From contig JAQVEU010000022.1 in assembly GCA_028697565.1 (NCBI GenBank), forward strand, positions 1 to 9,723: a stretch of DNA of 9,723 nucleotides, in the 5' to 3' direction. How positions within the stretch are numbered: the first letter of the stretch is position 1; every line of letters begins with the position of its first letter. A program made the translations under genes and the position numbers. Below are positions 1 through 5,301 of the stretch, one piece after another. Under the pieces are notes generated by a model that made no database searches, had not been told where the DNA came from, and saw only the letters and a program-made list of their open reading frames with translations. Source of the stretch: Candidatus Ratteibacteria bacterium. Lineage in GTDB: Bacteria; Ratteibacteria; UBA8468; B48-G9; JAFGKM01.

Positions 1-70
1 CTTTTTTATATCTTCTTATACTTCTTCGCTCTTTCAAAACCTTTAATACTTCTCCTGTTATCTTCTCCAT
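1..70 (-). CDS. Nitroreductase-family protein, N-terminal fragment (cut by window edge)
   Basis: Only the first 23 codons are inside the window; they read MEKITGEVLKVLKERRSIRR followed by YKK. The pattern of a short helix, then ERRSIRRYK, is the usual opening of FMN-dependent nitroreductase-family proteins, where the RRS(I/V)R segment contributes to FMN phosphate binding. The ATG at 68-70 is preceded by a good Shine-Dalgarno (AGGAG, 79-83 on the minus strand, 8 nt from the ATG), so the start is well supported. It lies 65 bp downstream of cobO on the same strand and may be co-transcribed with it. Some relatives act in corrinoid metabolism (BluB makes the lower ligand of B12), but 23 residues cannot tell BluB from a generic nitroreductase. 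The family call is an inference from a short motif. Confidence 0.6.
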   Translation of the reverse strand, partial: MEKITGEVLKVLKERRSIRRYKK

Positions 71-78
71 ATCTTTTT

Positions 79-87
79 CTCCTCCCT
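79..87 (-). promoter_or_regulatory. Ribosome binding site of the nitroreductase-like gene
   Basis: The minus strand reads AAAGGGAGGAGA just upstream of the ATG at 68-70. The AGGAG core sits 8 nt from the start. It matters because it supports a real gene start at the window edge. Confidence 0.7.
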
Positions 88-135
88 TTCAGAAGAAAAT
101 ACACATTCTGTCTATTATCTATCCGTCTCATTCTT

Positions 136-729
136 TTAATACTCTATTCCCCTCCGTGCCCTAATCTCAGGAAACGGATGTTTTATCTTCTTCATCTCCG
201 TAATAATGTCTGCCCTGTCTGTCAATCTTTCTGTTATATATCTTCCTGTAAGGACAATCTCAGAATTCTTATCTCTCTCTTCAATTAGACGAAGCAAGTT
301 ATCTTCATCTAAAAAACCATCACGAATAGCAATAAGAATTTCATCAAGGACTATTACATCATAATGTTTTTGTTTAATAGTGTTGATAACATCATTTACC
401 CATATCCTTCGGAATCTCTTTTTATACCTCTCTAACTCTGACTTTGACATATACTGAAACGTAGGATGGAAAGGCGCAGGGTTATAGATATCTATATTTT
501 TTATATCCCTTAATAGTTTAATCTCACCTGAGACAGGCCTTTTGAAAAACTGGAAGAAGCCCACCTTCAGTCCTGCACCTGCGGCCCTTAAAGATAACCC
601 CAACGCTGCTGTTGTTTTCCCTTTTCCTTCACCTGTATATATCTGAACCAGTCCTTTTTCAAGTCCCTGTCTTCCAGTTCTCTTATAAATACTCCTTTCC
701 CTCTTCACTGTTTCCTTATCTCTTTTCAC
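136..729 (-). CDS. cobO: Cob(I)yrinic acid a,c-diamide adenosyltransferase (CobO/CobA/BtuR type)
   Basis: Cytoplasmic enzyme that transfers the 5'-deoxyadenosyl group of ATP to Co(I) corrinoids, for B12 synthesis or salvage. The P-loop GEGKGKTT is at residues 33-40, inside the family signature IYTGEGKGKTTAALG. A Walker-B-like VIVLDE is at 125-130, and the C-terminal block LTGRYITERLTDRADIITEM is followed by KKIKHPF and ends ARRGIEY, all typical of the CobO/BtuR family. Length (197 aa) is normal. The start is uncertain. The longest frame opens with GTG (727-729), giving a basic ~26-residue extension before the conserved GLVQIYTG; a second GTG at codon 8 (706-708) has a somewhat better upstream AAGGA. 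It follows a 187-bp repeat-filled spacer, in which I see no cobalamin riboswitch (B12 box), and precedes a nitroreductase-like gene. The family assignment is secure. Confidence 0.93.
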   Translation of the reverse strand: MKRDKETVKRERSIYKRTGRQGLEKGLVQIYTGEGKGKTTAALGLSLRAAGAGLKVGFFQFFKRPVSGEIKLLRDIKNIDIYNPAPFHPTFQYMSKSELERYKKRFRRIWVNDVINTIKQKHYDVIVLDEILIAIRDGFLDEDNLLRLIEERDKNSEIVLTGRYITERLTDRADIITEMKKIKHPFPEIRARRGIEY

Positions 730-775
730 TCTTTATTCTTCCATTTTACTCTTTCTGTTTCCACCCCCACCTATA

Positions 776-799
776 TCCTCCCCCCTCATATGGGGAGGA
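776..799. repeat. Inverted repeat, 8-bp arms
   Basis: Perfect arms TCCTCCCC (776-783) and GGGGAGGA (792-799) flank an 8-nt loop. It is the first hairpin of the mosaic before cobO, lying 47 bp upstream of the longest cobO start. No T-tract follows on either strand, so it is not a classical terminator. Confidence 0.75.
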
Positions 800-802
800 A
801 TT

Positions 803-869
803 AAATCCCCTCTTGCTCCCCTTTGTCAAAGGGGAGAACCTTTATAAAAGGGGGGAATTTAGGGGATTT
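803..869. repeat. 67-bp nested palindromic element (AAATCCCC...GGGGATTT ends)
   Basis: The element is bounded by perfect 8-bp terminal inverted repeats, AAATCCCC (803-810) and GGGGATTT (862-869). Inside is a near-perfect hairpin with 10-bp arms CTCCCCTTTG (816-825) and CAAAGGGGAG (827-836) around one central base. A second small inverted repeat lies at 839-851 (CCTTT, 3-nt loop, AAAGG). Nested inverted repeats with defined ends and no coding capacity suggest a miniature non-autonomous repeat. From memory, similar AAATCCCC/CAAAGGGG sequences occur as dispersed repeats in various bacterial genomes, but I cannot verify that here. Confidence 0.7.
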
Positions 870-870
870 A

Positions 871-895
871 CCTCTCCCCGCTCTGCGGGGGGAGG
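871..895. repeat. Strong G/C hairpin, 11-bp arms with one mismatch
   Basis: CCTCTCCCCGC (871-881) and GCGGGGGGAGG (885-895) pair over 11 bp with a single mismatch around a TCT loop. On the minus strand it starts 22 nt after the stop codon of the oxidoreductase gene, where a transcription terminator would be expected. The following minus-strand bases are TAAATCCCC, with no U-tract, so intrinsic termination is doubtful; it may only stabilise the mRNA 3' end. Confidence 0.65.
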
Positions 896-903
896 GTGAA
901 GGG

Positions 904-927
904 TACTTGCTACCCCCTACTTGCTAC
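904..927. repeat. 10-bp direct repeat spanning a stop codon
   Basis: TACTTGCTAC occurs at 904-913 and again at 918-927, separated by CCCC. On the minus strand this reads GTAGCAAGTA twice, and the first copy encodes the end of the oxidoreductase (Ser-Lys-stop). The stop codon therefore lies inside the repeat, as if repeat growth or insertion had set the C-terminus of the protein. Confidence 0.7.
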
Positions 928-1999
928 TCTTTAAAATGACTGGCTTCCCTGTCTCTGCTGACCTATATATACCCTCAATTATTTTTACAACTGCCATAAT
1001 CTCTCTTCTTTTTGTTATGGGTCCCTTCCTTTTCCTTACGCACTCAATAAAATGGGCCATCTCTTCATAGTACATATCGGAAGGGGGCATAAACGGAACT
1101 ACATCTGTCAGGACCCCATGGTTTTCAGAAAATATCCTTACAGGGCTTTGTGGATCCTGTGGGTCCGGCATACTGACACCTGCAAGAGTCCCAAACAAAC
1201 TTGCCTTCAGCCCTGTTTCAGAATTACCCGCCCAGCTCGCCTCAACAAATAGTGTGGCACCAGTAGATAGTTTTACAAATCCACAGGCAAGGTCCTCAAC
1301 ATCCATCTTCCCTTTGGGTTTATCTCCTACCCTTGTCTCCAAAGGTGGCCACCCACCATCTGTTGCTTTATCTTTAAACTTTTCATATTTTGTACCAAAA
1401 ATAATCTCCGGCTCAGGTGCTCCTGAAAGATAAATAACAAGGTCAAGCATATGGACACCAACATCCATCATAGGACCACCACCTGCAAGTTTTTTATCTG
1501 TAAACCATGTCCCCAGTCCAGGAATACCGCGTCTTCTCAAATATGACGCCTTTATGTAATAGATTTCTCCAAATTCTCCTCTGTCTATCATTGGCTTTAA
1601 CACCTTTGCCTCTCCTGAAAATCTTCTGGGAAACGCTGCCATAAATATCTTTTTTGTTTTGTCTGCTACACTGAATATGTCTTCTGCTTCTTTTGATGTC
1701 AGACATACTGGTTTTTCGCAAAGAACATCCTTGCCAGACCTCATTGCTTTTATGGATTGCTCTGCGTGTAGGGCATTGGGAGAGCAGATAATCACTGCAT
1801 CAATATCTGTTTCAAGTAACTTTTCCCAATCAGTAAAAGTGTATCTTATCCCAAATTTTTCACCCACATATCTCAGTTTTTCCTGATTGACATCCGCTAT
1901 TGCTGTAGTTTCAACCCCTTCAATTCTTTTCAAAGACGGGATATGTGTTAACTGCGCTATCCCTCCTGTCCCTATAATTCCTACCTTTAACTTTTCCAT
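917..1999 (-). CDS. Gfo/Idh/MocA-family NAD(P)-dependent oxidoreductase
   Basis: A 360-aa cytoplasmic dehydrogenase of the glucose-fructose oxidoreductase/inositol dehydrogenase family. The N-terminal Rossmann fold has GTGGIA at residues 10-15 and AIAD at 33-36. The catalytic EKP motif is at 95-97 (GKDVLCEKPV), with K96 the family lysine. The C-terminal sheet domain carries GGGPMMDVGVHMLDL (173-187), with D179 and H183 in the catalytic Asp/His positions. Length is normal and there is no signal peptide. AAGGAG (2005-2010) lies 5 nt before the ATG. It is the last gene of the aroB-pheA-aroF run, 20 nt after aroF. Its substrate cannot be read from the sequence; family members act on sugars, inositols and related polyols. 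Its role in this aromatic operon is unknown. The last residues (SSK) are encoded within a direct repeat. Confidence 0.9.
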   Translation of the reverse strand: MEKLKVGIIGTGGIAQLTHIPSLKRIEGVETTAIADVNQEKLRYVGEKFGIRYTFTDWEKLLETDIDAVIICSPNALHAEQSIKAMRSGKDVLCEKPVCLTSKEAEDIFSVADKTKKIFMAAFPRRFSGEAKVLKPMIDRGEFGEIYYIKASYLRRRGIPGLGTWFTDKKLAGGGPMMDVGVHMLDLVIYLSGAPEPEIIFGTKYEKFKDKATDGGWPPLETRVGDKPKGKMDVEDLACGFVKLSTGATLFVEASWAGNSETGLKASLFGTLAGVSMPDPQDPQSPVRIFSENHGVLTDVVPFMPPSDMYYEEMAHFIECVRKRKGPITKRREIMAVVKIIEGIYRSAETGKPVILKSSK

Positions 2000-2019
2000 T
2001 TGTTCTCCTTTCTTTCAAT

Positions 2020-3042
2020 TTATATTTTCTTTCCTACTACCTTCACCAAAGGCATTATCTCTTCCATAAGGTGGGCAAACATATCAAATGTTAACGATTG
2101 AAAACCATCTGATAGTGCTTCTTCCGGTTTAGGATGGACCTCTATCATCAGTCCATCTGCCCCTGCCGCAATAGATGCCTTACTCATCGGGAGCACAAGG
2201 TCTCTCCTGCCTGTCCCATGGCTGGGGTCAACAAATACAGGTAGATGTGTCTCTTTTTTCAATACAGCCACAGCAGAGAGGTCAAGGGTGTTCCTCGTAA
2301 ATGCAGTATCAAAAGACCTTATACCACGTTCACATAATATTACATTTCTGTTTCCTTCTTTAAGTATATATTCAGCACAGTTGAGAAACTCACCTATTGT
2401 TGCTGAAAAGGCCCTCTTCAAAAGAACAGGCCTGCCTACCTGTCCTACCTTTTGTAAAAGCCGATAGTTAAACATATTCCTCGCACCTATCTGGAGTATA
2501 TCCGCAACCTCTATAGTTCTGTCCACATCCTCAGGAGAAAGAACCTCTGTAATTACAGGCATACCTGTCTCTTCCTTTACCTCTTTCAATATCATGAGTC
2601 CTTCAAGTCCAAGCCCTGAAAAAGAATATGGTGAGGTCCTTGGTTTAAAGGCACCTCCTCTAAGAATCTTACCACCACATCTCTTGACAAACTCGGCTGT
2701 TTTTAAAAGTTGTCTTTTACTCTCAACAGAACAGGGACCGGCAATAACAGTCAGTGTATTACTTCCTATCTCTATATTTTTCACTTTTATCACAGTATCG
2801 GAGGGATGGAACTCCCTGCTTGCAAGTTTATAGTCCTTTAATATACTTATTACTTCCCCTACTCCCGGAAGAATCTTGAATGCCTCATCAGATATACCCC
2901 TTGTATCTCCTATAATACCTATAATGGTCTTTTCCGCACCTTTACTAAGGTTTACATTAAATCCCAGACCTTTTATCTTTTTAACTACATTGTCTATCTG
3001 CTGTTTCGTGGCAGATGAACTCATTATAATGATGTCAGCCAT
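2020..3042 (-). CDS. aroF: 3-deoxy-7-phosphoheptulonate (DAHP) synthase, AroF/type Iβ with N-terminal regulatory domain
   Basis: Condenses phosphoenolpyruvate with erythrose 4-phosphate to DAHP, the first step of the shikimate pathway. Residues 1 to about 75 form a ferredoxin-like domain (starts MADIIIMSSSATKQQIDNVV) of the kind that gives Tyr/Phe feedback inhibition in Thermotoga-type enzymes. The TIM-barrel follows: AGPCSVES (101-108) with metal ligand C104, GARNMFNY (187-194), KRAFSATIGE (209-218; the family more often has KRG...EE), CERGIRSF (237-244), DPSHGTGRR (272-280) with H275, and EVHPKPEEALSDG (301-313) with E301 and D312 near the metal site. At 340 aa it is a normal length. The ATG is preceded by a G-rich GGGGGTTGAT. 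It lies 21 nt after pheA, so the Phe branch and the committed step are co-expressed. Confidence 0.95.
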   Translation of the reverse strand: MADIIIMSSSATKQQIDNVVKKIKGLGFNVNLSKGAEKTIIGIIGDTRGISDEAFKILPGVGEVISILKDYKLASREFHPSDTVIKVKNIEIGSNTLTVIAGPCSVESKRQLLKTAEFVKRCGGKILRGGAFKPRTSPYSFSGLGLEGLMILKEVKEETGMPVITEVLSPEDVDRTIEVADILQIGARNMFNYRLLQKVGQVGRPVLLKRAFSATIGEFLNCAEYILKEGNRNVILCERGIRSFDTAFTRNTLDLSAVAVLKKETHLPVFVDPSHGTGRRDLVLPMSKASIAAGADGLMIEVHPKPEEALSDGFQSLTFDMFAHLMEEIMPLVKVVGKKI

Positions 3043-3063
3043 ATCAACCCCCGTTTAATTTTA

Positions 3064-4140
3064 TTATCCATCTTTCCCACCTATTGGATAAGAACCTAAA
3101 ACCTTAAGGAAAACACTTTCCTTTTCTATCTCTTTCAGTACATTTTTCACTGAAGGGTCATCCTTGTGCCCTATAAAATCAAAGAAGAATATATAATCCC
3201 ACGCCTTTTTTTTGCTGGGCCTTGATTCAATTCTGGTAAGGTTGATACTGTTGTTCTTAAAGTGCAGAAGTATATCATGAAGTGCTCCTACCTTGTCTTT
3301 TATAGAAACCAGTATTGATGTTTTATCTTTACCTGTCTTTCCTGAGAAATTTTTACCTATTACCAAAAACCTTGTGATATTCTCGCCATAGTCCTCTATC
3401 CTCTCTGCCAGAACTCCTATGTTATAAATATCTGCGGCAATAAGTGAACCAATAGAGGCAGCATTTTTTTCTTTCTTTGCCATCTTCACCGCTGTCGTTG
3501 TACTTTCTGTTTCTATCAGTTTTGCATCAGGCAGGTTCTCTACAATCCAGTTCCAGCACTGGCCTATCGCCTGATAATGTGAATAGACCTTCTTTATATC
3601 TCTTAGTGACTTTGCTTTTGAAAGCAGGTAGTGGTGAACATCAAGCAGTATCTCTGCTGTGATATTCAAATTGCTCTCTACAAACATATCAAGTGTATGT
3701 GTTACCACTCCCTCTATAGAGTTTTCTATAGGGACAACACCATAGTCAGCTCTGTCCTGCTCTACATCCCTAAATATGTGGTCTATGGTCTTGCACGGAA
3801 TAAACTCACTCTTTTCTCCAAACTTCTTCAGTGCTGCCTGGTGTGTAAATGTTCCTTCCGGACCAAGATATGAGATACGAAGGGGTCTGAACATTCCCCT
3901 ATATATCTTGAATATCGTTTCCATTATAAGTTCAATATCTTTATCTGTAAGTGGTCCTCTGTTCTTGCGGGATAACTCCTCTATTATTTTTTTCTCCCGG
4001 GATGGGTCAAAAGGAGGTAGAACTTTTTCCTTTTTAATCTCTGCTATCTCTTTTACAATCTCTGCCCTTGTGTTAAGAAGGTCAAGGAGTTTACTATCTA
4101 TTTCATCTATCTTCTTTCTTACCTCATCCATCCTTTTCAT
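3064..4140 (-). CDS. pheA: Bifunctional chorismate mutase / prephenate dehydratase (P-protein)
   Basis: Converts chorismate to prephenate and then phenylpyruvate, the precursor of phenylalanine. Residues 1 to about 85 are an AroQ-type chorismate mutase (MDEVRKKIDEIDSKLLDLLN, with R7, R25 and K36-region basic residues). The prephenate dehydratase domain runs about 88-262: YLGPEGTFTHQA (91-102), PIENS (137-141), ESTTTA (212-217) and the catalytic TRF (256-258). An ACT domain follows (about 274-352), with GALHDIL (285-291) and ESRPSK (305-310), the Phe-binding signature, so feedback inhibition by phenylalanine is expected. The usual SHPQA is SHYQA here (Y189). Length 358 aa is standard. The start at 4140 is preferred over Met4 because AAAGGAG (4151-4157) is 10 nt upstream, whereas Met4 would be too far from it. 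The gene overlaps the end of aroB by 17 nt. Confidence 0.95.
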   Translation of the reverse strand: MKRMDEVRKKIDEIDSKLLDLLNTRAEIVKEIAEIKKEKVLPPFDPSREKKIIEELSRKNRGPLTDKDIELIMETIFKIYRGMFRPLRISYLGPEGTFTHQAALKKFGEKSEFIPCKTIDHIFRDVEQDRADYGVVPIENSIEGVVTHTLDMFVESNLNITAEILLDVHHYLLSKAKSLRDIKKVYSHYQAIGQCWNWIVENLPDAKLIETESTTTAVKMAKKEKNAASIGSLIAADIYNIGVLAERIEDYGENITRFLVIGKNFSGKTGKDKTSILVSIKDKVGALHDILLHFKNNSINLTRIESRPSKKKAWDYIFFFDFIGHKDDPSVKNVLKEIEKESVFLKVLGSYPIGGKDG

Positions 4141-5212
4141 CTTTTATCATCTCCTTTATAAGTTTCTTAACATCCTCCTGCTTAACAACAACACTTTCAA
4201 CCCTGCCAATATCTTTCACAAGAACAAATCTAATATTCCCCTGCCTCACTTTTTTGTCATATTTAAGATAGTCAAACATTTTATTATCTACTGCAATGGA
4301 TGAAAAATTGTAAAAAAGACCGTGCTGTTTCAAGATATTTTTTACTGTCCTGTATACCTCTTCACTGCAAAGCCCAATACGCCAGGAAATATATGTCTCC
4401 CCTGCCATACCCAGTGATACACACTCACCATGAGAGAACCTTGAAAGACGAGAAATCTCTATTGCATGTCCAAGTGTATGACCAAAATTTAAAATCTCTC
4501 GCAGTCCCTTCTTTTCCTTCTCATCCTTTTCAACCACACCTTTTTTTATTCTAACACTCTCTTCAATCAGAAAGGGCAGGTGCTTTTTTATTTCACCCGT
4601 CTTTGTATTTTTGAAAAGATTGAAAATTTTTTTACTTTTTATTATTCCATATTTTATTATTTCTGCCAATCCCTGCTTCATCTCCCTTTCAGGGAGGGTT
4701 GATAGTGTACTATAGTCCATATACACAAAAGAGGGCTGATAGAAACTACCAACAAGATTCTTTCCAAAAGGCAAATTGACACCTGTCTTTCCACCAATAG
4801 CAGCATCTACCTGTGCCAGTAGTGTTGTCGGTACTGCAACAAAGTTTATTCCTCTCATATAAATGGATGCAACAAAACCACCTAAATCACTTATTACCCC
4901 TCCTCCTAATGTTAAAATAGTATCATCTCTGTTCATATTATTTTCAGCACATTTTTTCAGAATGTTAAATGCACTACCTAAACTTTTCTGCCTCTCACCC
5001 GGAGGAACAATAACCTCAATAACTTCCTTCCCTGCCTCTATAATAGAATCTTTTACAACCTTTCCATAAAGAGGAAATACTTTGTTATCACTCAGAACCA
5101 GAATCTTTCTGCCATACCTTTTATTAAATAACCTTCCGATATCTTTCAGTGGATATCCTGTATAAATAAAATAACCCTCTTCTCTGAGGTGTACCTTTAT
5201 TTTTTTCTTCAT
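4124..5212 (-). CDS. aroB: 3-dehydroquinate synthase
   Basis: Cyclises DAHP to 3-dehydroquinate, using NAD+ and a divalent metal (usually Zn2+), as the second shikimate step. Motifs in order: PPGE (70-73), the NAD-binding GGGVISDLGGFVA (103-115), PTTLLAQVDAAIGGKTGVN (128-146), K151-NLVG, the metal ligands E184 (GLAEIIKYG), H245 (NFGHTLGHA, 242-250) and H261 (HGECVSLGMA), and the C-terminal DKKVRQGNIRFVL (319-331). Length 362 aa is typical. It is the first gene of the minus-strand operon and overlaps pheA by 17 nt, which suggests translational coupling. No Shine-Dalgarno precedes the ATG at 5212; instead a TATAAT box ends 7 nt before it, so the mRNA is predicted to be leaderless. The start also fits the family's N-terminus. 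Confidence 0.96.
   Translation of the reverse strand: MKKKIKVHLREEGYFIYTGYPLKDIGRLFNKRYGRKILVLSDNKVFPLYGKVVKDSIIEAGKEVIEVIVPPGERQKSLGSAFNILKKCAENNMNRDDTILTLGGGVISDLGGFVASIYMRGINFVAVPTTLLAQVDAAIGGKTGVNLPFGKNLVGSFYQPSFVYMDYSTLSTLPEREMKQGLAEIIKYGIIKSKKIFNLFKNTKTGEIKKHLPFLIEESVRIKKGVVEKDEKEKKGLREILNFGHTLGHAIEISRLSRFSHGECVSLGMAGETYISWRIGLCSEEVYRTVKNILKQHGLFYNFSSIAVDNKMFDYLKYDKKVRQGNIRFVLVKDIGRVESVVVKQEDVKKLIKEMIKDEKDG
4151..4157 (-). promoter_or_regulatory. Ribosome binding site of pheA inside aroB
   Basis: AAAGGAG on the minus strand lies 10 nt before the ATG at 4138-4140, within the last codons of aroB. It decides the start in favour of the first Met rather than Met4, and fits re-initiation after aroB translation. 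Confidence 0.6.
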
Positions 5213-5219
5213 AGAAAAG

Positions 5220-5248
5220 ATTATATATTAAAAACCACTACTTAACAA
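5220..5248 (-). promoter_or_regulatory. Predicted promoter of aroB-pheA-aroF operon (leaderless)
   Basis: On the minus strand, TTGTTA (5243-5248, 4 of 6 consensus) and a perfect TATAAT (5220-5225) are separated by 17 bp. The -10 box ends 7 nt before the aroB ATG (5212), placing the expected transcription start at the A of the ATG or one base earlier. No Shine-Dalgarno is present. Confidence 0.7.
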
Positions 5249-5255
5249 GGAGTAG
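5238..5255. promoter_or_regulatory. Small inverted repeat over the aroB -35 box (possible operator)
   Basis: CTACT (5238-5242) and AGTAG (5251-5255) form 5-bp inverted arms, extendable by a T/G wobble, around an 8-nt centre. It covers the aroB -35 hexamer (5243-5248) and lies between the two promoters, where a repressor could affect both. The arms are short, so chance is a fair alternative. Confidence 0.3.
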
Positions 5256-5265
5256 CAATAAGATA

Positions 5266-5295
5266 TTGAGAAATGCCGCACCTGTATGATATAAT
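5266..5295 (+). promoter_or_regulatory. Predicted promoter of aroA-aroC operon (leaderless)
   Basis: TTGAGA (5266-5271, 5 of 6 consensus) and TATAAT (5290-5295, perfect) are separated by 18 bp, with an extended -10 TGA (5287-5289). The -10 box ends 6 nt before the aroA ATG at 5302, so transcription should begin at or within a base or two of the start codon. No Shine-Dalgarno is visible. Confidence 0.72.
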
Positions 5296-5301
5296 TTTAC
5301 G

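Larger units (their letters stand above)
730..916. repeat. Non-coding mosaic of G/C-tract inverted repeats
   Basis: This 187-bp spacer between the oxidoreductase and cobO holds a run of C-tract/G-tract inverted repeats, listed separately, in an otherwise A+T-rich neighbourhood. No credible gene lies in it: the open frame across 612-899 on the plus strand is low-complexity (Phe/Leu/Pro/Ser) and antiparallel to cobO. Composition and tight stacking of palindromes suggest dispersed intergenic repeat units of the MITE/REP kind rather than regulatory sequence, though transcribed hairpins could dampen read-through from the upstream operon into cobO. Whether copies exist elsewhere cannot be seen from this window. 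Confidence 0.7.
5213..5301. promoter_or_regulatory. Divergent aroB/aroA promoter region
   Basis: The entire 89-bp gap between aroB (minus) and aroA (plus) is taken up by two back-to-back sigma70-type promoters. The -35 boxes are 17 bp apart and each -10 box is 6-7 nt from its start codon. There is no space for leader peptides, attenuators or riboswitches, so any transcriptional control must come from proteins binding in or near the centre. Confidence 0.75.

Noticed and set aside
776..895. CRISPR array
   Set aside because: The repeated elements are different palindromes, directly adjacent, without a constant repeat or spacers of regular length.
871..895. Classical Rho-independent terminator after the oxidoreductase gene
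   Set aside because: The hairpin is strong and well placed, but no U-tract follows on the minus strand.
612..899. 95-aa plus-strand open frame across the cobO start and the repeat region
   Set aside because: Low-complexity Phe/Leu/Pro/Ser composition, antiparallel to cobO, with its tail made of the G/C-tract repeats; no family resemblance.
730..916. Cobalamin riboswitch upstream of cobO
   Set aside because: No B12-box-like conserved core is visible; the structure is explained by G/C-tract inverted repeats.
3776..4303. 175-aa plus-strand open frame opposite pheA and aroB
   Set aside because: A Ser/Ile/Phe-rich antisense shadow of two clearly conserved genes; no motif and no convincing start signal.
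917..5212. Aminoshikimate/AHBA-type cluster, because a Gfo/Idh oxidoreductase, a DHQ synthase-like and a DAHP synthase-like gene sit together
   Set aside because: No aminotransferase, kanosamine kinase or AHBA synthase is present, and pheA, aroA and aroC show an ordinary shikimate-to-phenylalanine pathway.
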